Below, piece after piece: positions 1 through 5,058 of a stretch of DNA of 5,058 nucleotides. Each line of letters begins with the position of its first letter. The first letter of the stretch is position 1. Made by a program: the position numbers and the translations under genes. The notes under the pieces were generated by a model, which ran no database searches, was not told the DNA's origin, and saw nothing but the letters and a program-made list of their open reading frames with translations. Source of the DNA: Chloroflexota bacterium (GTDB lineage: Bacteria; Chloroflexota; UBA5177; JANWHV01); assembly GCA_025924845.1 (NCBI GenBank), contig JAICHN010000387.1, positions 1 to 5,058 of the forward strand, read 5' to 3'.

Positions 1-2751
1 CCCCGGCACCGCCAACCCCGCATGCACCACGATACCGTCGGCCGCCGCATGCACGGGTGTACCGTCCGGCCCAGCGATATCGATGCCCGGATGGAACGAC
101 TGAAAGGGCGTGCTGCCGCCCCACAGGGTGGTTATTACGCCCTGGATAGGCGGCAGGTACCCCGATACATTCTGCAGAGCGCCGCCCGCGATGAGCTGCG
201 CGGCCGTCATGCTTGCGTAGGCACGCGCATTGACTCCGTAGTTCTCGAACTGCTGAACCTCGGCGGGCGTCACGTCGATCGGCGCTTCCACCCAGGCGGG
301 CAATGGACTGAGCGGAATAGGTAGGGCCACATATTGCGGCTGAGGACCGGGAGGCGGCACCGCGGCGGGAGCGGGACCGGGCGGCAGCAGCGGCGATTTG
401 CCCTGTGACGTCGCCGTGCCCGTGGGGCGAGGAGCCGACGGTGCATCAGAGGCTGGGGTCGCCGTCGCGGTAGGCACCCGCGTCCTCGTTCTCGTCAAAG
501 CTGAGGTCGGCATGACCGTGGGAGTTTCGCTCGCCGAAGGCGTTGCCGTGACAGTAGCGGTATCGGTCGCCGTCGAGTGCCGCATCACCCGCGTGGCGCT
601 GACCTGGTCGGTCGGGTCGTCGGCGGGCGTTGCCGTATTGGGCGCGCTCACCGTGGGCGAAGCGGTAGTAGTGGCGGATGCAGTAGCCATGGATGATGCG
701 GCCACGGTAGCCGTGGCGGTTGCCGAATCGGTCGGCAACGCCGTAGCGGTGTCGCTCGGAGCACCTCCATCGGTAACCAACGTGTGTGGCCGATGCACGG
801 TCGCAGTCGGCGAGGACGTTGCGGACGGCAGCGCCGTAAAACTCGGCGGTGGGGTGGCAGTAGGCGACGGCGTATGGGTCGCCCGCGATGTGGCAGTGGA
901 GGTCGGCGTGGCGGTGGGCGGCGCGGTTCGGGTGGCGGTTGCCGAAGCAGTATCCGTGACTGAAGGCGAAGCCGTGATCGTAGGCGTGTCCGTAGCACGG
1001 GCAGTCGGCGTTCCGGTGGGTGTTTCAGTGAGCGTAAGAGAAGGCGAGGGCGGCGTCACCTGAAGTGAGGAATCGATGACGGTATCGACGGGTGACGGCG
1101 ATCCGGACGGGTCGGTAAAAATGGGGGTCACCGCGCTCGTGGCCGTGACCAGAGGCAAGTCGGCGACGCCGCCCCCCACATCAAGCGCGCCGGTGCCGCT
1201 CTTACCGACACTGCCGTTGTTTAATCCGTTGCCGGGAAACAGCCTGCCCGGTGCTTGAGGCGTTGGCGTAGCGGTGCCTGCGACCGTCAAGCGAGTCAGA
1301 CCGCTCACCCCGCGCTTGGCCGCCCGCGTACCCTGGCTCTTAACCGGATGAGGCAAAGACTGCTTCCAGAGGGCGGCACGCTTCTTCCAGGCGGCAAGGG
1401 CCGTCTGATAGGCGTCCCAGCGCTGCGTCCGATCCCACCACGCCTGCTCGAGCACTGCGTTCTTGCTCATCGCTGCCGTAAACGCTTGCTGATAGACTTT
1501 CGCCCTTGCTTGGTAAAGCGGTAAGAATTGCGCATATACGGCATTCCCGGCACTGAGAATCGGCGAGAGCCGAGCTAAGGGAGCCTGCTCCGATGCCACG
1601 GCTTTGGCTATAGCCGGATCGGCAAACAGCCCGGTCATTCGTATGCTCAACTGAATGGTAGTGGTATCGGAGAGGGTCTCGGTCGCGGTAACGGTGGCGC
1701 TGCCGTCGATATGTAAGTCCAGGCTCATCCGGAGCGGACTGGGCGGTTGAATGCTCGTCGGTACGGGCATGGTAAACACGCTGTAAGTCACGTTGGCCGG
1801 CAGCCCCGAAACGAGGCTCCCTTGCGACTGTACCTGCAGCGTTGTCCCGTCACTGATCGGCGTAGTCGCGCTCAGGGTCCAATTCGCCGCGGCCTTGGGT
1901 AAAACGCGTGGGCTCAGCGGCGTGGTCGCCGTGCCGGCCGGCGCCCCATTGTAACCGGACTGATACTGCCCCAAATGCGCCGTCACGTCCGCGAGCGATG
2001 TGGGGCGCGTGGCGCCGCCTGCAATGCCCGATGGTAGGTGAGGCGCGCGCGTTGAGGCGACCTCCGGCAGAAAAAGACCGGCAAGGTGCGCGTAGGCCGT
2101 GGCGGCGTCGGCGCCCTGCAGCATAGTCGGCGTATACCAGGGAGGGGCGATCACCGCCGGGGCGGACGAGGGCGGCGGTGCCGCCTGAGCGGCCACAGTG
2201 GTAAGGGCTACATCCGTGGCCGCCACGTCGATCTGATGGACCGGAATCGCAAGCTGTGCCGTGCCGAGCGACTGATAACGAGGAGGCAGAAGGGGCACGC
2301 CTTCCGTTGGTCCATCCGAGGCGCCACTCTGGTCGTCGGCGGGCATCGCGTCGGCTGCCGGCACGGAGGAGGCAGGCATGTGAGCGCCGCGGAGAACACC
2401 AGGGCCGGCGCCTCGGTAATAGGGCGGGTCGGCCGTCACCTTGGCCGGTGGCGGCAGGTCCTTCATGCGCGCGGCGAGGATCGACGCTTGGCGCGCCTGG
2501 GTCTCGAGTGGTGAGCGCACGGTGGTCAGAAGGTCCGCCAGGGCTAAGGAGCCTGTCAACGAATCGGCGGTCGCGAGTGTATCGACCAGGGCGGATCGCT
2601 GAGCAATCAGCGCGTTGAGTTGCGAAACCAATCCGTCATATTGGTCGGTGGCTTGGGCACCGGGCGCGGGCAGCACGATAAGAAGGACGAGGGCGACCGC
2701 CACCCGTCCCCGCAGGCCGTCGCTTCTATGCCGCGGTTGACGCAGCGCCAC
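1..2751 (-). CDS. Secreted M23-family (LytM-like) metallopeptidase, 3' end cut by window edge
   Basis: A single frame stays open on the minus strand for at least 917 codons and leaves the window without a stop. M23 enzymes are zinc endopeptidases that cut peptidoglycan cross-bridges outside the membrane. Numbering from GTG at 2751: residues 1-16 are Arg-rich, 17-30 form a hydrophobic core (VAVALVLLIVLPAP) and a signal-peptidase site AQA falls at 32-34. Then follow a helical segment (38-97), a Pro/Ala linker, a beta-rich segment (about 290-376), a Trp-rich helical segment (about 377-466), a Thr/Ser/Pro/Ala linker (about 558-780), a Pro-rich strip (784-807) and the start of the peptidase domain (from about 865). 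The first zinc motif is visible as HPGID (His887, Asp891), followed by GTPVHAAADG, typical of M23. The second motif (HxH) lies beyond the edge. TTG at 2766 is an alternative start; neither has a strong Shine-Dalgarno. It probably shares a transcript with the membrane-protein gene upstream. The family call is firm; the role of the N-terminal 550 residues is unknown. Confidence 0.9.
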   Translation of the reverse strand, partial: MALRQPRHRSDGLRGRVAVALVLLIVLPAPGAQATDQYDGLVSQLNALIAQRSALVDTLATADSLTGSLALADLLTTVRSPLETQARQASILAARMKDLPPPAKVTADPPYYRGAGPGVLRGAHMPASSVPAADAMPADDQSGASDGPTEGVPLLPPRYQSLGTAQLAIPVHQIDVAATDVALTTVAAQAAPPPSSAPAVIAPPWYTPTMLQGADAATAYAHLAGLFLPEVASTRAPHLPSGIAGGATRPTSLADVTAHLGQYQSGYNGAPAGTATTPLSPRVLPKAAANWTLSATTPISDGTTLQVQSQGSLVSGLPANVTYSVFTMPVPTSIQPPSPLRMSLDLHIDGSATVTATETLSDTTTIQLSIRMTGLFADPAIAKAVASEQAPLARLSPILSAGNAVYAQFLPLYQARAKVYQQAFTAAMSKNAVLEQAWWDRTQRWDAYQTALAAWKKRAALWKQSLPHPVKSQGTRAAKRGVSGLTRLTVAGTATPTPQAPGRLFPGNGLNNGSVGKSGTGALDVGGGVADLPLVTATSAVTPIFTDPSGSPSPVDTVIDSSLQVTPPSPSLTLTETPTGTPTARATDTPTITASPSVTDTASATATRTAPPTATPTSTATSRATHTPSPTATPPPSFTALPSATSSPTATVHRPHTLVTDGGAPSDTATALPTDSATATATVAASSMATASATTTASPTVSAPNTATPADDPTDQVSATRVMRHSTATDTATVTATPSASETPTVMPTSALTRTRTRVPTATATPASDAPSAPRPTGTATSQGKSPLLPPGPAPAAVPPPGPQPQYVALPIPLSPLPAWVEAPIDVTPAEVQQFENYGVNARAYASMTAAQLIAGGALQNVSGYLPPIQGVITTLWGGSTPFQSFHPGIDIAGPDGTPVHAAADGIVVHAGLAVPG
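421..1080. repeat. Low-complexity DNA encoding a Thr/Ser/Pro/Ala linker
   Basis: Within the M23 gene, this stretch encodes about 220 residues made almost entirely of Thr, Ala, Pro, Ser and Val, with recurring TATPT, SPTAT and TPT words. The repetition is degenerate at DNA level, with no exact tandem unit, so it looks like drifted low-complexity sequence and not a recent expansion. Such tracts act as extended spacers between extracellular domains. The same composition keeps the opposite strand open in several frames, creating false antisense genes. Confidence 0.8.
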
Positions 2752-2812
2752 GCGGCAAGCTCTCAATTACCCAGATGACCTCGAGACCCAGAGTCCTGGC
2801 CCAGCTCTTCAT
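2726..2812 (-). CDS. Possible 28-residue leader ORF overlapping the M23 gene start
   Basis: An ATG at 2812 opens a 28-codon frame ending in TAG at 2728-2726. It starts with MKSWARTLGLEVIWVIES and resembles nothing I recognise. It begins 19 nt after the stop of the membrane-protein gene and runs past both candidate starts of the M23 gene (2766 and 2751) in another frame. It could couple translation of the two larger genes, or be chance. The upstream purine stretch (gggagag) is about 12 nt from the ATG, longer than ideal. There is no protein-level evidence that it is expressed. Confidence 0.2.
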   Translation of the reverse strand: MKSWARTLGLEVIWVIESLPRGAASTAA

Positions 2813-2831
2813 CAGCGCCTAACTCTCCCAG

Positions 2832-3614
2832 TTAGCCGACCGAGAACTTGCGCACCGCTTCAAGCACTCCATTGCGATAGAATAATACCTGGTATTGGCC
2901 CTTTGGGAAGGCTGCCGTACCACCCTTGTAATCGGCCCAGGCGCTGAACGACTGGACATCGGCATCGGTTCCCGCCTGATACTGGATGTCGTCACTGGGC
3001 AGAACGGCTCCGTTTCGCTCAAAGACGAAGTGTAGCTGATCCGCGCTCTTCACGTTATGCACGGTAACCACGGCGTAAAACCGGCGTGAGGGCGACACAA
3101 AACGGGTGGATGCCTCAAGCGCTTTACCGGTTAAGTCAACCTCCCGCGCGACCACCAGTCCCGAACCGCCGGTAGCTGTGGCGGTGGGCGCGGGCGTCTT
3201 GGTGGGCAGCGGACCGCCGACGCTAATCTGCACACCAGTACCGCCGGGGACGCCCAGGAGTGACGCAACCGGAGTCATCGTGGAGACCGGAGGGGTTGTT
3301 TTACCCCCGGTCTGCGCACCGTGTTGGGTGATGGTACCGGACGTTGGGCCGGAAGCCGGAGTGTGCCGTTGTGCGGTCGGCCGGTGTGCCGCCGGCCGAG
3401 ATGCCGTGTGATTGGGACCGGTAAGATCCTGAGCGATACTCACCAGCAGCCAGAGAAAGCCGCCGATGATCGCGAGGCAGACCGCAACGAAGATGGCGAA
3501 GGGAATATATGACCGGAGCGGCGGCCGTCTTCGCGGCTCTCGCGATCGGGAGTCCATCGAACCCCAGTCTCGTCCGGTGCCGGGATGCCTGCTGCTTACG
3601 TCCTGACCTACCAT
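2832..3614 (-). CDS. Single-pass membrane protein with extracytoplasmic beta-rich domain, function unknown
   Basis: I do not recognise the family. From ATG 3614 the protein has 260 residues: an Arg/Pro-rich cytoplasmic tail, one strong membrane segment (about 36-60, IPFAIFVAVCLAIIGG within it), a Thr/Pro/Gly/His linker (about 65-150, ending in TKTPAPTATATGG) and a C-terminal domain (about 153-260). The last domain has alternating hydrophobic strands (RRFYAVVTVHNV, QLHFVFERNG, QYQVLFYRNGVLEAVRKF), suggesting an immunoglobulin-like or carbohydrate-binding-like beta sandwich. It has no cysteine pair or obvious catalytic motif there. The basic N-terminus predicts that the C-terminal domain lies outside the cytoplasm. 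The start is uncertain: GTG 3629 lacks a Shine-Dalgarno, ATG 3614 has a GGTGG 11 nt upstream, and ATG 3557 also keeps the membrane segment. Its stop lies 80 nt before the M23 gene on the same strand, so the pair is likely one operon acting at the envelope. Confidence 0.75.
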   Translation of the reverse strand: MVGQDVSSRHPGTGRDWGSMDSRSREPRRRPPLRSYIPFAIFVAVCLAIIGGFLWLLVSIAQDLTGPNHTASRPAAHRPTAQRHTPASGPTSGTITQHGAQTGGKTTPPVSTMTPVASLLGVPGGTGVQISVGGPLPTKTPAPTATATGGSGLVVAREVDLTGKALEASTRFVSPSRRFYAVVTVHNVKSADQLHFVFERNGAVLPSDDIQYQAGTDADVQSFSAWADYKGGTAAFPKGQYQVLFYRNGVLEAVRKFSVG

Positions 3615-3664
3615 TGCTTTATCGACCACCCAACGGCAATCGCTGGATTGCCCCTATGCGCCGC

Positions 3665-3686
3665 GCCCGAAGCCCGCTGCTTGGGC
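3665..3686. repeat. Imperfect hairpin in divergent spacer
   Basis: GCCCGAAGC at 3665-3673 pairs with GCTTGGGC at 3679-3686, giving eight base pairs with one bulged G and a 5-nt loop. No T-run follows on either strand, so it is not a standard terminator. It may fold in the leader RNA of the leftward membrane-protein gene, or be chance in GC-rich DNA. Confidence 0.3.
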
Positions 3687-3693
3687 GATCCGC

Positions 3694-3707
3694 CGGCTGA
3701 CCAGCCG
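3694..3707. repeat. Palindromic site CGGCTG-AC-CAGCCG, possible operator
   Basis: Perfect 6-bp arms are separated by 2 nt. The loop is too small for a stable RNA hairpin, so if functional it is more likely a dimeric regulator site. It lies about 80 nt upstream of ATG 3614 on the minus strand, where an operator for the leftward operon could sit. No regulator gene is in the window. Confidence 0.25.
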
Positions 3708-3839
3708 AACTCCGGCAACCGAGACCTCGGAGCGGCACCCTATGCCCCGCACGGTGGCATACGTGTCATTTCAGCCTGAGTGTACACGTCACATACCTGC
3801 CTCACTAGACCTCGTGGTGGATAACCGGGCCCATGAACA

Positions 3840-3869
3840 TTGACACCCCGGCGAACGCCTCGGTACAGT
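3840..3869 (+). promoter_or_regulatory. Sigma70-type promoter of the MscS gene
   Basis: A consensus -35 box TTGACA (3840-3845) is followed after 18 nt by TACAGT (3864-3869), four of six matches to the -10 consensus. Transcription would begin near 3876. This leaves a leader of about 50 nt before the preferred start at 3928, but puts the upstream ATG 3877 at or next to the first transcribed base. Confidence 0.5.
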
Positions 3870-3912
3870 CCGGACAATGGGCAAGCACATCGCCGCGAAT
3901 GAAATCGCAACG

Positions 3913-3918
3913 AGAGGA
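3913..3918 (+). promoter_or_regulatory. Ribosome binding site deciding the MscS start
   Basis: AGAGGA lies 9 nt before ATG 3928, within normal Shine-Dalgarno spacing. The alternative in-frame ATG at 3877 has no comparable purine box. This favours the shorter 285-residue product. Confidence 0.55.
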
Positions 3919-3927
3919 CGAAAGTTC

Positions 3928-4785
3928 ATGGGTCGCCGGGCCCGTCTCCTGGGGATCCAGTGTGTCATTTTCCTGATCGCGTTGTGGTATCTGCACAAGC
4001 TGACCATCCACGACGTGCCGCATCAACTCCGCGAGGCAAATTGGGCGATCCCTGTACTCACCGTGTTTACCGCAATCCTCGGCATCAGCATTGTGCGGAC
4101 CACGGCAGGATTCGCCGGCGCCCAGGCCACCGCCTACTTAGGGGTTGGGCGGGCCGGAGGCGCCCGCACCCTGCTCAGCGTGATCCTGTACACGATAATG
4201 GCGGTCCTTATCGCCAGCCAGACTCAAGTAGACTTGAGTGGAATCGCCGTCAGCGGGGCGGTGGGCGGCGTGGTGGTCGGCGTCGCGGCGCAAGCATCCC
4301 TCTCCAACGCGGTAGCCGGACTGGTGATATTGTTCTCACGCCCATTCCGTACAGGACAGTATGTCACGGTGCGGGCGGCCGCCTTCGCCGGGAGCGAATA
4401 CAGCGGCGAGGTGGGGGAGATCACCCTGTTCTACACCACCCTATTTGCCGGCCCGCTGGAGATTCACGTACCGAACAATTCCATGATGACCAGCGTGGTA
4501 ACGCTCCGCCCGCAGATTCTTGAAGTGTATGTACCGGTGCTGATTCCGCCCGATCAGTGGCACAACATGTCGACCACGACGCTGACTCGACGGATCAGGG
4601 AAGCGTTGCCGCCCAATCGCAACGTCAGCGTGCAGGTCGAAAAAGTGGAGGCGGCTCAGGTACAGCTGGGCATTCGCGCCTCGGTGGCCAACGACGAGGA
4701 GCGCGAAGCCCTGGAACGGGCGGTACTTCGGGCGGCAATGCCGCCTCGGCCCACTCATGCCGATACGAACTGGACGGGGGAGTAG
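3928..4785 (+). CDS. Small-conductance mechanosensitive channel, MscS family
   Basis: This encodes a 285-residue inner-membrane channel; MscS proteins are heptamers that open under membrane tension and release solutes during osmotic downshock. Hydrophobic segments lie at about 7-23, 40-57 and 80-97, followed by the pore-lining helix at about 105-137. That helix is rich in Gly and Ala, with GGVVVGVAAQASLSNAVAG matching the MscS TM3 pattern in which small residues pack between subunits. RPFRTGQYVTV (138-148) is the classic entry into the cytoplasmic beta domain, and the EIHVPN motif (178-183) with GEVGEI (160-165) is also typical. The C-terminal alpha/beta part runs from about 195 to 272 and ends soon after, so the length is near that of E. 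coli MscS (286) with no extra domains. The start at 3928 is chosen for its Shine-Dalgarno; ATG 3877 would add 17 residues. The gene has its own upstream promoter, diverges from the envelope operon, and ends 41 nt before tRNA-Arg. The symbol mscS is not assigned because paralogues are common. Confidence 0.93.
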   Translation: MGRRARLLGIQCVIFLIALWYLHKLTIHDVPHQLREANWAIPVLTVFTAILGISIVRTTAGFAGAQATAYLGVGRAGGARTLLSVILYTIMAVLIASQTQVDLSGIAVSGAVGGVVVGVAAQASLSNAVAGLVILFSRPFRTGQYVTVRAAAFAGSEYSGEVGEITLFYTTLFAGPLEIHVPNNSMMTSVVTLRPQILEVYVPVLIPPDQWHNMSTTTLTRRIREALPPNRNVSVQVEKVEAAQVQLGIRASVANDEEREALERAVLRAAMPPRPTHADTNWTGE

Positions 4786-4786
4786 G

Positions 4787-4815
4787 TTGCCCAGGTGCGT
4801 GGTGGGTGATATACT
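4787..4815 (+). promoter_or_regulatory. Extended -10 promoter of the tRNA-Arg/tRNA-His unit
   Basis: TTGCCC (4787-4792) is followed by a 17-nt spacer and TATACT (4810-4815), five of six matches to the -10 consensus. TG at 4807-4808 adds an extended -10 element (TGATATACT). Initiation would fall near 4822, a few bases before the mature tRNA-Arg 5' end. The -35 box starts 2 nt after the channel gene stop codon, so the tRNAs need not depend on read-through. Confidence 0.65.
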
Positions 4816-4826
4816 CATCTGGCCGG

Positions 4827-4900
4827 GCGCCCGTAGCTCATCTGGACAGAGCAGGGACCTTCTAAGTCCAAGGTAGTGGGTTCGAGTCCCGCCGGGCGCG
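4827..4900 (+). tRNA. tRNA-Arg, anticodon UCU (reads AGA)
   Basis: A full cloverleaf can be drawn by hand. The acceptor stem GCGCCCG/CGGGCGC has seven Watson-Crick pairs, the D stem is GCTC/GAGC with GG at 4844-4845, and the anticodon loop is CTTCTAA with TCT at 4861-4863. The T arm is GTGGG-TTCGAGT-CCCGC and the discriminator is G4900. The anticodon stem has four pairs plus a G-A opposition at its outer end (4854/4870). CCA is not encoded (CCG follows), so it must be added enzymatically. Confidence 0.95.
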
Positions 4901-4914
4901 CCGTAAGCGCACAT

Positions 4915-4988
4915 GGTGACCGTAGCTCAATTGGCAGAGCTCTGGATTGTGGCTCCAGCGGTTGTGGGTTCAAGCCCCATCGGTCACC
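4915..4988 (+). tRNA. tRNA-His, anticodon GUG
   Basis: The acceptor stem GTGACCG (4916-4922) pairs with CGGTCAC (4981-4987), and the additional G at 4915 faces C4988. This is the G-1:C73 pair that histidyl-tRNA synthetase uses as its main identity element. The D stem is GCTC/GAGC, the anticodon stem CTGGA/TCCAG encloses TTGTGGC with GTG at 4949-4951, and the T arm is GTGGG-TTCAAGC-CCCAT. No CCA is encoded. It lies 14 nt after tRNA-Arg and has no separate promoter that I can see, so the two are probably processed from one transcript. Confidence 0.96.
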
Positions 4989-5024
4989 CTTCGTATACAC
5001 AACGCCAGCGCACCAGTAGTGGAT

Positions 5025-5049
5025 GCGGCACGACGTTCACTAGTGCCGC
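5025..5049 (+). terminator. Hairpin after the tRNA pair, possible terminator
   Basis: GCGGCAC (5025-5031) pairs with GTGCCGC (5043-5049), a 7-bp GC-rich stem with an 11-nt loop, 36 nt after tRNA-His. The window ends 9 nt later and only a short, broken T stretch (attct) is visible, so a standard intrinsic terminator is not established. The loop side also contains the palindrome CACTAGTG (5038-5045), which could compete with this fold. Confidence 0.35.
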
Positions 5050-5058
5050 CATTCTCGC

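Larger units (their letters stand above)
3615..3839. other. Divergent intergenic region without a gene
   Basis: This spacer separates the leftward envelope operon from the rightward channel gene. I find no credible coding frame or RNA gene here. It contains two inverted repeats (3665-3686 and 3694-3707), an 8-bp palindrome GTGTACAC at 3780-3787, and a split repeat ACGTGT/ACACGT at 3761-3766 and 3784-3789. These are candidate regulator-binding sites only. I could not place a convincing -35/-10 pair for the leftward operon, although a promoter must lie here or further upstream. Confidence 0.5.

Noticed and set aside
398..1063. Plus-strand open frame of 221 codons rich in VAVAVG/VGVSVA words, resembling a repetitive surface protein
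   Set aside because: It is the exact antisense of the Thr/Ser/Pro/Ala linker of the M23 gene. Codons for Thr, Ala and Pro read backwards as Val, Gly and Ala and rarely give stops. It has no Shine-Dalgarno or domain, while the minus frame continues in both directions with a signal peptide and an M23 motif.
421..1080. Possible CRISPR or tandem-repeat array in the repetitive left part
   Set aside because: No regularly spaced exact repeat exists. The similarity is degenerate codon-level repetition of a Thr/Pro/Ala linker in an open reading frame.
1908..2618. Several plus-strand frames (72, 142 and 120 codons) rich in Arg and Gly
   Set aside because: They are antisense to the continuous M23 frame and have no recognisable motif or ribosome binding site.
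3509..3779. Plus-strand frames of 63-64 codons across the divergent spacer
   Set aside because: They begin inside the antisense of the membrane-protein N-terminus, lack a Shine-Dalgarno and have no recognisable features. The spacer looks regulatory.
3789..4026. Minus-strand frames of 72-73 codons opposite the MscS N-terminus
   Set aside because: They are antisense to a well-supported gene and its promoter, with Arg- and Ser-rich products showing no family signature.
3960..4523. Plus-strand 187-codon frame inside the channel gene
   Set aside because: The product is Arg/Pro-rich with no domain, whereas the overlapping frame encodes a clear MscS pore helix and beta domain.
4557..4865. Plus-strand 102-codon frame ending in APVAHLDRAGTF
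   Set aside because: It overlaps the MscS frame for most of its length and then reads through the tRNA-Arg D and anticodon arms. The composition is that of a frame shadow.
4441..5000. Minus-strand open frames with GGTRTHYLGLRRS and PAGLEPTTLDLEG-like peptides
   Set aside because: These are translations of the tRNA genes on the wrong strand, a well-known source of false protein entries. Both tRNAs fold perfectly on the plus strand.
4915..5058. Possible integration site (att) at the 3' end of tRNA-His
   Set aside because: tRNA 3' ends are common integrase targets, but no integrase gene and no repeat of the tRNA 3' end is visible in the window.

Overview
The window reads as ordinary chromosomal sequence from a GC-rich bacterium. 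Extracellular proteins whose domains are joined by long Thr/Pro/Ala/Ser tracts (TATPT-like runs) suggest Chloroflexota, but this is inferred from protein style and not from a marker gene. No CRISPR array, transposase, integrase or toxin-antitoxin pair is visible.

Layout. The left 55% (1 to about 2751, minus strand) is one uninterrupted reading frame that runs off the left edge. It encodes a very large secreted protein: signal peptide, helical segment, Pro/Ala linker, beta-rich segment, Trp-rich helical segment, about 220 residues of Thr/Ser/Pro/Ala low-complexity linker, then the first half of an M23 (LytM-type) metallopeptidase domain. The window ends before the second zinc-binding motif. 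Just upstream on the same strand (2832-3614) is a single-pass membrane protein with a short Arg-rich cytoplasmic tail, a Thr/Pro linker and an unrecognised beta-rich extracytoplasmic domain. The two probably form an operon acting in the cell envelope. A 28-codon open frame lies in the gap and overlaps the start of the peptidase gene.

A divergent intergenic region (about 3615-3927) holds two inverted repeats, an 8-bp palindrome and a good sigma70-type promoter for the rightward gene. That gene (3928-4785) encodes a small MscS-family mechanosensitive channel, recognised by its pore helix and beta-domain entry motif.

Immediately after the channel gene comes a compact tRNA unit: a -35/extended -10 promoter starting 2 nt after the stop codon, tRNA-Arg(UCU), a 14-nt spacer and tRNA-His(GUG) with a genomically encoded G-1. 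The last 70 bases hold an inverted repeat that could be a weak terminator.

Taken together, the three protein genes are all envelope-related (wall hydrolase, anchored surface protein, osmotic safety valve), next to a housekeeping tRNA pair. The least described part is the architecture of the giant peptidase and its membrane-anchored neighbour.
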